NCBI GenBank assembly: GCA_046091665.1
Contig: JBJTCD010000121.1
Location: forward strand, 11,024 to 75,023
Reading direction: 5' to 3'
DNA: 64,000 nt
From: CAIUPE01 sp046091665
GTDB taxonomy: Bacteria > Pseudomonadota > Alphaproteobacteria > Rhizobiales > Beijerinckiaceae
The position numbers and the translations under genes are program-made. Below are positions 8,650 through 16,637 of the stretch, one piece after another. Every line of letters starts with the position of its first letter. Positions within the stretch are counted from its first letter, which is position 1. The notes under the pieces are model-generated. The model was not told where the DNA came from, did not search any database, and saw only the letters and a list, made by a program, of their open reading frames with translations.

Positions 8650-9924
8650 ATGATGGTTGGTTCTTTCGGGGTTTCCCGTCGTGATTTTTTACGCGGTTCG
8701 ACCGCATTGGCCTCATTGGCCTTCGGTGCTGGTTCTGCTTTCGCGCAGGACATGCTGGACGATACCGGCGATCAGGCCGAATGGGTACAAAGCTATGATG
8801 CCGCCACATCTAAGACCTTAGACCGTTCAACCGCACCTTTGCTCTCTCCCGGCACAGTCGCAGCAACCGAAGCGGCGATTGAAAAATTCAAATTGTTTAT
8901 TGCCAAGGGCGGCTGGCCGCTTGTTCCGACTGTACCGTTAAAGCTCGGTATGCAAGATCCCGCTGTTATTGATCTCAGAAAAAGATTGATGGCGTCTGGT
9001 GACCTTGATCTTGAAGCCGGACTTTCCGATGTGTTCGACTCTTTCGTTGAAACGGGTGTGAAGCGGTTTCAAGAATTGCATGGCTTGCGTCCATCGGGCC
9101 TTGTGACGCGGCAGACGATTACCGCTTTCAATATTCCGGCGGATGTTCGCCTCAAGCAGCTTGAAGTGAATCTCGTAAGGCTCCGCTCTTACGCTTCTAA
9201 TCCGGGTAAGAGATTTGTAACCGCCAATATTCCGGGCGCGCTCGTCGAAACTGTTGAAGACGGCGTTGTTCAAACCCGTCATGCGGCAGGTGTTGGCAAG
9301 ATTGATCGTCAATCGCCCATCATGACAACGCGCGTGATCGACATTAACTTCAATCCGTTCTGGACGGTGCCGGCGTCGATCATTAAAAAAGATCTTATTC
9401 CGAAGATGCAGGCCAATCCGAATTATCTGATCGAGAACAAGATCAGAATTTTCACTAAGGAAGGAAATGAAATCCAATCCAGTCAGGTGAATTGGAAAAC
9501 GGATGAGGCGACGCGTTATCAATTCCGCCAAGATCCGGGTGGGGAATTTAATTCGCTTGGGTTTGTTCGGATCAACATCGCCAATCCTTACGGCGTGTAT
9601 ATGCATGACACGCCGGCTAAAGGCATCTTCGGTGATGATTTCCGCTTTGTATCATCGGGCTGTATGCGTGTGCAGAATGTCCGCGACTATGTGGAATGGT
9701 TGCTCAAAGACACACCGGGTTGGGCGCGTGAGCAAATTGACGAGGCGATCCAATCGGGTCAGCGCGTAGATGCGAAATTGGCTAAACCCGTTCCTGTCTT
9801 TTGGGTTTACATCACCGCATGGGCGACGCCTGACGGCCTCATTCAATTCCGCGATGATATTTATAACAAAGACGGTTTAGGGCAGGTGCCTTTGGTCACA
9901 ACGGTAAAAGCGACCGAGGAATAA
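8650..9924 (+). CDS. Tat-exported L,D-transpeptidase (YcbB-like)
   Basis: Peptidoglycan enzyme that forms 3-3 cross-links or attaches proteins to meso-diaminopimelate in the periplasm. Numbered from ATG at 8650, the twin-arginine signal SRRDFLRG is at 9-16 and is followed by a hydrophobic stretch and AFAQ cleavage site near residue 33. A peptidoglycan-binding-like domain covers about 100-165. The YkuD catalytic domain (about 185-390) has H319 in YMHDTP and the nucleophile C338 in SSGCMRVQN. TTG at 8647, ATG at 8650 and ATG at 8653 are adjacent possible starts. It lies directly behind ldtR and ends flush against convergent asmA. Confidence 0.9.
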   Translation: MMVGSFGVSRRDFLRGSTALASLAFGAGSAFAQDMLDDTGDQAEWVQSYDAATSKTLDRSTAPLLSPGTVAATEAAIEKFKLFIAKGGWPLVPTVPLKLGMQDPAVIDLRKRLMASGDLDLEAGLSDVFDSFVETGVKRFQELHGLRPSGLVTRQTITAFNIPADVRLKQLEVNLVRLRSYASNPGKRFVTANIPGALVETVEDGVVQTRHAAGVGKIDRQSPIMTTRVIDINFNPFWTVPASIIKKDLIPKMQANPNYLIENKIRIFTKEGNEIQSSQVNWKTDEATRYQFRQDPGGEFNSLGFVRINIANPYGVYMHDTPAKGIFGDDFRFVSSGCMRVQNVRDYVEWLLKDTPGWAREQIDEAIQSGQRVDAKLAKPVPVFWVYITAWATPDGLIQFRDDIYNKDGLGQVPLVTTVKATEE

Positions 9925-11718
9925 TCACGGCTCCGGCGTCGTTGTGCCCTGACGTTTTAGAATCCGCCCGACATCGGGTGTGACGACGGGGTCATCAAAA
10001 CTGCCCGTGACCGTGTAAGGAAGAATAGCCGGAGCGGTGCCGTTATCCGGGTCGGGACCGGTGGCGATTCCTTCTAGGGTGAGGCGGCGTTCGCCAATAT
10101 TCACTTGCCCTGTCATTGTCATGCCATTCGGCGGAAAAATCATTTCCGCTTTATCGAGCGTGGCATTTCCATTTTCAATCGCGGCACTCACGTGAACGCG
10201 ATCAAAATCAGTCTTCCCGCCTTTCATATCGCGAATGGCGGATAGGGGGCGCGTCTCAATTCGTTTGAGAATGGTCGCGAGATTAACGCCATTCAGGGTG
10301 CCATTACTGATGGTTAGATCAGTCGTTCCTGAAAGCCCTTTCATAATCGCGTCTGCTGAGCGGCCTTGCGATTCAAATTCGAATTTACCTTCTGCAGTGC
10401 CCTCGATCTTTCTCATATCCATGAGAGCGAGTGTGGCTTGCGCCAGATCGACATTATCGAAACTGCCATGCAGCGCTAAACGATAACCTTCTTCCTCAGG
10501 TTTGATCGACACTTTTCCTTTTGCTGATCCTTGAAAGAGTTTCGAGCCTCCTAAAGTCAGATCAAGTGCGCGATCTTTGGCTAAGATGGAAACCGCGAGA
10601 TTGGCTATACGCACAATGCCCAGGTTAACGCGTTCTGCTGAAAACCGAACATCGAAATCTTGTTCGGGTGTGAGACCATTCGAGAGCGGTTCTGTTTTCC
10701 ATCCTTGCGCTTGCTTTGGCCATAGAGGTGACAAAAATTCCGTAACATCCATGTCGCCCGCAGAAAGACTTCCAAAAACGAGAGGTCGTTGACCGGCAAC
10801 ATCAAGGCCGATGCCGCCTTTCATCTCGATCTTGCCGAGGGTAAGGGCAGCCTCACGAATGGCGATGCGCTCGCCCGTGATTTCAGCCGCCCCTTTCACC
10901 GCGAGCGGCGTTGCGAAATTTATAGGCGGATCGATGTCGAGCCATTTGCCAAAGCGATCAAGCGCTTTGATGGCGAGATCAATCGTGCCTGCAAAATGAA
11001 GTTCTGGTGTTGTTGCCAAGGCACCTTCGAGACTGATCGAAGCGGGCGCGCTTTTGATTACAAGTGAAGACGCTTTGCTTCCCGTATTCGGGTCGACTGG
11101 GTCGACCCGGCCGCTCACGTCAACCGCTTCGCTTTTCCAGGGCAGGCGAAGATCGAAATCGATCCGCCCCGCTTTGGTGATTGAAAGATCAGCGTCGAAT
11201 GTCTCGACGAAGGAAACTTGGGTGTCAGCGGCCACCACAATTTTGCCTGAGCGGATGGCAATTGCGTCGATGGGGGTTTCTTGGATTGAGTCCGCTGCGC
11301 CTAACGCACCGCTCAGCAGCGCCAAGGCACTTTGCCTCGTCTCAGGGAGGCTCGAAAGTGGCAGTGTGATGACGGGATTATTGATTGTCAGGCTTGAGCC
11401 CGAAAGGCCGCCTGACAATAAAGTTACAACGCTGACCGGTACCGTAGCTTGTTGGGACTTGATAGAAAATTTGTCTTTTTTAGAGATGGTTAGATTAGAA
11501 ATCTGAAGTGTTGGACGAGGCAAAATCGACAAAGAAGCCGAAAGATCCAGCGTCACATCAGGGCCGAGAAACCCGATCAAAGTCGGCCGGATCAAGCGGC
11601 CGACGCGTTCGCCATCGACCGGAACTGAAATCAGGCTGCCAACGCCAATCAGGACAAGGAAAAGAAGGGCCGCAATGCCGAGGCGTCGTGCCTGTCGCTT
11701 GATGTCAAAAGGGCGCAT
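9925..11718 (-). CDS. AsmA-family envelope protein
   Basis: An inner-membrane-anchored periplasmic protein of the AsmA/TamB-like superfamily, which is thought to help lipid transport and outer-membrane homeostasis. One N-terminal membrane segment (about 14-34) is followed by the AsmA start motif with LSILPRPTLQISNLTIS, long beta-rich repeats, and the C-terminal AsmA_2 region (about 440-560, STDLTISNGTLNGVNLATILKRIETRPL). The 597-residue length fits the shorter alphaproteobacterial members. ATG at 11718 is the only good start. Its stop directly abuts the stop of the transpeptidase gene with no gap. Confidence 0.85.
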   Translation of the reverse strand: MRPFDIKRQARRLGIAALLFLVLIGVGSLISVPVDGERVGRLIRPTLIGFLGPDVTLDLSASLSILPRPTLQISNLTISKKDKFSIKSQQATVPVSVVTLLSGGLSGSSLTINNPVITLPLSSLPETRQSALALLSGALGAADSIQETPIDAIAIRSGKIVVAADTQVSFVETFDADLSITKAGRIDFDLRLPWKSEAVDVSGRVDPVDPNTGSKASSLVIKSAPASISLEGALATTPELHFAGTIDLAIKALDRFGKWLDIDPPINFATPLAVKGAAEITGERIAIREAALTLGKIEMKGGIGLDVAGQRPLVFGSLSAGDMDVTEFLSPLWPKQAQGWKTEPLSNGLTPEQDFDVRFSAERVNLGIVRIANLAVSILAKDRALDLTLGGSKLFQGSAKGKVSIKPEEEGYRLALHGSFDNVDLAQATLALMDMRKIEGTAEGKFEFESQGRSADAIMKGLSGTTDLTISNGTLNGVNLATILKRIETRPLSAIRDMKGGKTDFDRVHVSAAIENGNATLDKAEMIFPPNGMTMTGQVNIGERRLTLEGIATGPDPDNGTAPAILPYTVTGSFDDPVVTPDVGRILKRQGTTTPEP

Positions 11719-11820
11719 TGATGACGGCTATCTTTTTCCTAAACCAAACTCGGTATACATCGGCCGCAGAGATACCGGAAGCAAGGGTTCACACTGGCTT
11801 CTGGATAAAAGGGGAAATGG

Positions 11821-13776
11821 ATGATGCGGCAGGAACCACTCTGGCGACCGCGGCCGGAAGCGGCGGCGTCGAGCGCGATGGCCGAGTTCCGGACCTTTTT
11901 CGGAGCCCGCCTCGGCCGCGTGCTTTCCGATTACCCCGCGCTTCATCAGGCCTCGGTGGAGGAACGGGGAGAATTCTGGTCGGCGCTTTGGGATTTCTGT
12001 GGCGTGATCGGCGAGAAGGGAACGGTTCTACTTGGTGAGGACCGGATGCCGGGCGCCGCCTTTTTCCCAAAGGCGCGGCTCAATTATGCGGAAAATCTCC
12101 TCAGCCATGCCGATGACCGTGAGGCCATCATATTTCGGGCGGAGGATCGCGTCGAGAAGCGGATGACACGACGAGAGCTTCTCAAAGCGGTCGGATCGGC
12201 GCAACGCTTTTTGAAATCCAAAAATGTTGGGGTGGGAGATCGGGTTGCAGCGATGCTGCCCAATTGTCCTGAGGCTATCGTCATGATGCTCGCCACCGCT
12301 TCGATTGGCGCGATCTGGTCATCATGTTCGCCCGATTTTGGTGTGCGGGGTGTGCTTGATCGCTTTTCGCAGATTGAGCCGAAGCTCTTTCTCTGTTGCG
12401 ATGGTTATTTCTATAATCGCCAGCGCCTTTCGATCCTTGATAAATGCACGGAAATTTTGAACGCTCTTCCGTCGGTCAAAGCCAGCCTGGTAATTGATCT
12501 GATTGGCGAAGCGAATGAGGTGGCTTTATCGCTTCCAAATGCCGGCTCTTATTCAAGCATCATGTCAGAGTCATCTGACGAGCCGGTTCATTTCGAAAGG
12601 CTGTCTTTTAATCACCCGCTTTTCATTCTGTTTTCATCAGGCACCACCGGCATTCCAAAATGCATTGTTCATGGTGCGGGCGGCACGCTTCTTCAACATC
12701 TGAAAGAACATCGACTTCATTCCAATAATGGTGAGAATGATCGTGTATTCTATTTCACCACTCTCGGGTGGATGATGTGGAACTGGCTTGTCTCGGCCTT
12801 GGCGTGCCGATCCACTTTGATCCTCTTCGACGGATCGCCTTTCGCCCCGCGCTCCAATGTTCTTTTTGATTATGCACAAGAAGAGCGTGTGACATTTTTT
12901 GGCACGTCAGCAAAATATCTTGATTCATGTCGCAAGCTCGAATTGAAACCTATAGAGACGCATGATCTCAAAGCGCTCCGCACAGTGGCGTCAACAGGAT
13001 CTCCGCTCGCGGCTGAAACTTTTGAATGGGTTTACCAATCAATTAAAAGCGATGTGCATCTGGCATCCATTTCGGGCGGCACCGATATTGTTTCCTGTTT
13101 TGTGCTCGGAGATCCGACTTCACCCATTTACGCGGGTGAGATTCAAAGACCGGGTTTAGGCATGGCGGTCGATATATTCGATGATGACGGAAAGGCGCTC
13201 GCATCAGGCAAGGGTGAGCTTGTATGTAAAAAAGCGTTTCCGTCCATGCCGGTGTCTTTTTGGAATGATCCCGAAGGAAAAAAATATCGCGCTGCCTATT
13301 TTGAGCGTTTTCCCGGCCTATGGCATCATGGTGATTTTGCAGAGTGGACTCCGCATGGCGGTTTCATCATCCATGGTCGATCAGATGCGACACTCAATCC
13401 CGGTGGTGTGCGCATTGGAACCGCTGAAATCTATGCGCAAGTCGAACAGATTCCCGACGTCATTGAAGCACTCGCCATCGGACAGGATTTTGCCGGTGAT
13501 GTGCGCGTGATCCTCTTTGTGCGTTTGCGTAAAGGCGTGGAGCTTTCATCAGCACTTGAAGATCGTATTCGCAAGCAAATACGCAACGGCGCGAGCCCGC
13601 GTCACGTGCCACAAAAAATCATTGCGATTGCCGATATTCCAAGAACCAAATCCGGCAAGATCACTGAGCTCGCGGTGCGCGATATTATTCATGGTCGCGA
13701 AGTGAAAAATCGCGAAGCGCTCGCTAATCCCGAAGCGCTCGATCTTTATCGTGATATCGAAGCCTTGCGTAATTGA
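11821..13776 (+). CDS. Acetoacetyl-CoA synthetase
   Basis: ATP-dependent ligase (EC 6.2.1.16) of the ANL superfamily that makes acetoacetyl-CoA from acetoacetate, linking ketone-body or polyhydroxybutyrate breakdown to central metabolism. The 651-residue length, the N-terminal LW-P start, FFPKARLNYAENLL near residue 85, the AMP-binding loop FSSGTTGIPKCIVHG near 275, and C-terminal IPRTKSGKITELAVRD are all typical. GGGGAAATGG precedes a double ATG. It starts 102 bases from the divergent asmA start and ends flush against the next, convergent gene. No thiolase or CoA-transferase gene is nearby. Confidence 0.9.
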   Translation: MMRQEPLWRPRPEAAASSAMAEFRTFFGARLGRVLSDYPALHQASVEERGEFWSALWDFCGVIGEKGTVLLGEDRMPGAAFFPKARLNYAENLLSHADDREAIIFRAEDRVEKRMTRRELLKAVGSAQRFLKSKNVGVGDRVAAMLPNCPEAIVMMLATASIGAIWSSCSPDFGVRGVLDRFSQIEPKLFLCCDGYFYNRQRLSILDKCTEILNALPSVKASLVIDLIGEANEVALSLPNAGSYSSIMSESSDEPVHFERLSFNHPLFILFSSGTTGIPKCIVHGAGGTLLQHLKEHRLHSNNGENDRVFYFTTLGWMMWNWLVSALACRSTLILFDGSPFAPRSNVLFDYAQEERVTFFGTSAKYLDSCRKLELKPIETHDLKALRTVASTGSPLAAETFEWVYQSIKSDVHLASISGGTDIVSCFVLGDPTSPIYAGEIQRPGLGMAVDIFDDDGKALASGKGELVCKKAFPSMPVSFWNDPEGKKYRAAYFERFPGLWHHGDFAEWTPHGGFIIHGRSDATLNPGGVRIGTAEIYAQVEQIPDVIEALAIGQDFAGDVRVILFVRLRKGVELSSALEDRIRKQIRNGASPRHVPQKIIAIADIPRTKSGKITELAVRDIIHGREVKNREALANPEALDLYRDIEALRN

Positions 13777-14367
13777 TCACGCCGCCATGGCTTGTTTGGC
13801 GCGCACTGCCGGGCGACGTTCAGGCAAAGACGGATCGGTCCAATTGGGTTTTTGCCCGACCAGAAGGTCAAGAAACGGAATCGCATAATCGGGATTGTCG
13901 CGAATGTTTTCGCGAATACTTTGCCACACGCGGCGATCACGGCTTGCTTCCGTGAGCGTTGGCGCACCATCGAAATCTTGTTTCAAGACGGAGAGCGCCA
14001 CACCCAGACAATAGCTCGCATAGACAGAGCCTTCCGGCCATTCCACTAAAATCGGATCATCGCTTTTACCGGAATTTGAAATCATCAAAGGTTCATGGCG
14101 GAAGAGTTCTGCCAACATGCGACCGGCGGCATAACAGACAAAATCTCGACGATCCGCTTCGGCGATTTCTCGTGTGACATGAAAGTTATCAACCCAAGCT
14201 AAAAAGGCTGAATGAAGTTTCGCGCGGTCTGTGCGGCTTGTCATTCCCGTATTTTCAAGACGTAGGGCGAGATTGCGCCGAAACGACTCTTCGAAAAATT
14301 TCAATTCGCGCACGCGATGGCGTATATCATCTTCACGCGTTAATTCGGGAAGGATGGGTAATTCCAT
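13777..14367 (-). CDS. Uncharacterised helical protein, second gene of a pair
   Basis: I do not recognise this 196-residue protein. It is predicted soluble and mostly helical, rich in charged residues (REDDIRHRVRELKFFEESFRRNLALRLE near the N-terminus), with no signal peptide, membrane segment or familiar catalytic motif. The ATG at 14367 is one base after the TGA of the upstream gene, with GAGG in front at good spacing, so the two are probably co-translated; a TTG at 14382 is the alternative. The stop is flush with that of the convergent acetoacetyl-CoA synthetase gene. Confidence 0.72.
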   Translation of the reverse strand: MELPILPELTREDDIRHRVRELKFFEESFRRNLALRLENTGMTSRTDRAKLHSAFLAWVDNFHVTREIAEADRRDFVCYAAGRMLAELFRHEPLMISNSGKSDDPILVEWPEGSVYASYCLGVALSVLKQDFDGAPTLTEASRDRRVWQSIRENIRDNPDYAIPFLDLLVGQKPNWTDPSLPERRPAVRAKQAMAA

Positions 14368-14368
14368 A

Positions 14369-15124
14369 TCACGCCTCAACAAGATGGGGTGCGAGGCGTT
14401 TTAATTCGGCCGCGAGCGCGGTTAAAGGATCAAATCCATTCATAATTGCGTCAAAAATGCCCACGCGCAAAGTGACGATTTCAGCGACCAGATCAAGCGC
14501 ACCAATAACAGCGGCCGAGTCCGAAGGCGTGGAGAGCGTGAGCATGGCTTCCGCCAAAGAGAGCGCCGCAAAAATACGAAACGCCAGAGCTTGATCATCC
14601 GACGCAGCAATCGCGCCCGATGCCGTAAGCCGCAAAGCCTGATCAGCCAAACCTGTATAGTCAGCGCGTTCGCGAGGTGATGAAAGTGTATTCGCCGTCT
14701 CTGCCCATACACGCGCAATGGGTCTTTCAAGCAACAGATGATCACCATAGCCCATGCGCTTCATGAGATAGCGTGTCGCTTGATAGCGAGCGTGTACATA
14801 GGCGGCGCGGTCGGCTTCTCGACCATTGACCAAAGCGAGAAGCGCTTCATCCGTTTGTGGGTCGAACACGTCACGCGCGAGAGCTGAACCAAATTTCGCA
14901 GCTTTGCGTGCCTCACGTACAAGTTCGGCAGCCAGCGCCAAAGGCGAAAGGCCCATCGGGAACGGCACTTGGCTCATGTCACGAGACAGGGTCTCTAGGT
15001 CGCGTGTCGGATCGAATTGCTTGATTTCATGCCGAAGGCCACGCAGCATGTCTTTGACGAGGCGAGGCGCCTCTTCAAACATGTCGGGGAAGGGCAATCG
15101 GGACCCATCATCGGGTCGGGGCAT
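14369..15124 (-). CDS. Uncharacterised helical protein, first gene of a pair
   Basis: I do not recognise this 251-residue protein. It is alanine- and leucine-rich, predicted all-helical, with no signal peptide or clear membrane span. The N-terminal 20 residues are proline-rich (MPRPDDGSRLPFPDMFEEAP), and a central segment ARYQATRYLMKRMGYGDHLLLERP looks amphipathic. ATG at 15124 is preferred over an in-frame TTG two codons earlier. It is separated by one base from the following gene and sits downstream of tRNA-Gln on the same strand. Coding bias resembles its neighbours, so I think it is real. Confidence 0.72.
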   Translation of the reverse strand: MPRPDDGSRLPFPDMFEEAPRLVKDMLRGLRHEIKQFDPTRDLETLSRDMSQVPFPMGLSPLALAAELVREARKAAKFGSALARDVFDPQTDEALLALVNGREADRAAYVHARYQATRYLMKRMGYGDHLLLERPIARVWAETANTLSSPRERADYTGLADQALRLTASGAIAASDDQALAFRIFAALSLAEAMLTLSTPSDSAAVIGALDLVAEIVTLRVGIFDAIMNGFDPLTALAAELKRLAPHLVEA

Positions 15125-15216
15125 GGACAAAACTCACGGTGTTCTTAGATCCTTGATCGCGCGTCATTATAGCGATCTTCGCAATTCAACGCATCTATTG
15201 AAATTGATATGGGATT

Positions 15217-15290
15217 TGGCTGGGGGACCTGGATTCGAACCAAGATTAACGGAGTCAGAGTCCGCTGTTCTACCGTTGAACTATCCCCCA
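15217..15290 (-). tRNA. tRNA-Gln (anticodon CTG)
   Basis: On the minus strand a 74-base cloverleaf can be folded: acceptor TGGGGGA/TCCCCCA, D stem GTTC/GAAC, anticodon stem GCGGA/TCCGT around loop CTCTGAC, T arm CTTGG-TTCGAAT-CCAGG, discriminator G and an encoded CCA. The anticodon CTG reads CAG codons. It lies between the unrecognised gene pair and the RND efflux genes. Confidence 0.95.
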
Positions 15291-15307
15291 ACAGGACCGC
15301 ATCACAC

Positions 15308-15327
15308 GGGTTTCGCGGGCGAAACCC
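15308..15327. repeat. Perfect 20-base palindrome between tRNA-Gln and the RND operon
   Basis: Arms GGGTTTCGC (15308-15316) and GCGAAACCC (15319-15327) are perfect complements around two bases. It lies 17 bases upstream of tRNA-Gln and about 160 bases before the membrane-fusion protein gene. No T-run follows on either strand, so a terminator is unlikely; an operator or a recurring genomic palindrome are both possible. Confidence 0.5.
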
Positions 15328-15485
15328 TGTCCTCATGGTCGGGCGCTGTTTAGCGAAACCGCTGAATAATGACAAGCCAAGCCGGTCGTGATGACAAAAA
15401 ATTCACGTGCTCATGGTGAACGGCTCTGCCATAAGGGCTTACTTTCAATGTTCTGCTTTTTTCCTCCTTGGTGAGTCATTGCCCG

Positions 15486-16637
15486 ATGATCCGCGTCCGC
15501 TCAGTAAAAATTCCCTGCATTCTGGCCCTTTTGACTTTGCTTGCGAGCCCTCACGCTGTTTTTGCTCAGCAAAGTGGCGCGCCTCAGGGCGGCGCTCCGT
15601 CGGCCGGTGCAACACAGAGGGTTGTTCCCGTCCTGTTGGGCACGGCGAAACGGGAGGCGGTTCCGGTTCAATTTGATACGATTGGAACGGTGCAGCCGGT
15701 GGCCTCGGTTACTTTGCGGCCACGGGTTGAGGGACAAATTCTTGAAATTCTCTTTGCCGATGGTGCGCTTGTGAAAGCTGGCGACGTCCTTGTTCGCCTC
15801 GATTCCCGTGGCATTGATGCGCAAGTGCGCCAAGCCGAAGCGACGGTTCAACGCACAACCGCCCAGCTCGAACAGGCCCAACGCGATGTGAGCCGCAATG
15901 AAGCGCTTGCGGCGAACGAATTTGCGTCCAAGGTCAATCTTGAAAATGCAAAGACACAAGTTGCGGCCATCACGGCGCAGCTCACCTCTGATCGGGCGGC
16001 GCTTGATAATCTTCGAGTAACGCAAAGCTATTATACGATCTTAGCGCCCATAAGCGGTCGCGCGGGTGTCGCGGGGTTGAAGCCGGGCAACATTGCGAAG
16101 ACGGGCGATGGCAGTGTGCCCTTCACCGTCATCAATCAGATCTCACCCATTTATGTCGCCTTCAGCACGCCGCAACGTTTCTTGCCTGATTTAAAAGCCG
16201 CGCTCGGTAATGCGAGTTCAAGCGTTGAGGCAACAATCCAAGGTGTCGGTGAAAAGGTAAAGGGTAAGATTGCGGTGATTGATAATGCCGTCGATACCGC
16301 TTCGGGCACGGTGATGGTGCGTGCAATTTTCGATAATGAGAAAGAAGCGCTCTGGCCCGGTGCCTTATGCAATGTGCGTGTGACTTTGAAAGTCATCGAT
16401 AATGCGGTGACGGTGCCGCGTGAAGCGGTGCAGACGGGGCCGCGTGGGTCTTTTGTTTATGTTGTCGATAAAGACGTTGCCAAATTCAAACCGGTCAAAA
16501 CGGGGCGTACGGTCAATAATCGCACGGAGATCATTGAAGGACTTTCTGGCGATGAGCAAGTCGTCACCGATGGACAAATTCAATTGACGGATGGTGTGAA
16601 GATTGAACCGAAAGGTTCTTCGACGGGAGCGCCCTAA
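15486..16637 (+). CDS. RND efflux periplasmic adaptor (membrane fusion protein)
   Basis: Periplasmic adaptor that couples an RND pump to an outer-membrane channel. The ATG at 15486 gives a clean signal peptide ending AVFA after residue 27; TTG at 15468 and GTG at 15471 are in-frame alternatives but would lengthen the positive N-region. Lipoyl-like halves flank a coiled-coil hairpin (about 100-170, VQRTTAQLEQAQRDV), followed by beta-barrel and membrane-proximal domains. GGTGAG lies about 10 bases upstream. The stop overlaps the ATG of the pump gene by one base. MdtA is the closest type by layout. Confidence 0.9.
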   Translation: MIRVRSVKIPCILALLTLLASPHAVFAQQSGAPQGGAPSAGATQRVVPVLLGTAKREAVPVQFDTIGTVQPVASVTLRPRVEGQILEILFADGALVKAGDVLVRLDSRGIDAQVRQAEATVQRTTAQLEQAQRDVSRNEALAANEFASKVNLENAKTQVAAITAQLTSDRAALDNLRVTQSYYTILAPISGRAGVAGLKPGNIAKTGDGSVPFTVINQISPIYVAFSTPQRFLPDLKAALGNASSSVEATIQGVGEKVKGKIAVIDNAVDTASGTVMVRAIFDNEKEALWPGALCNVRVTLKVIDNAVTVPREAVQTGPRGSFVYVVDKDVAKFKPVKTGRTVNNRTEIIEGLSGDEQVVTDGQIQLTDGVKIEPKGSSTGAP

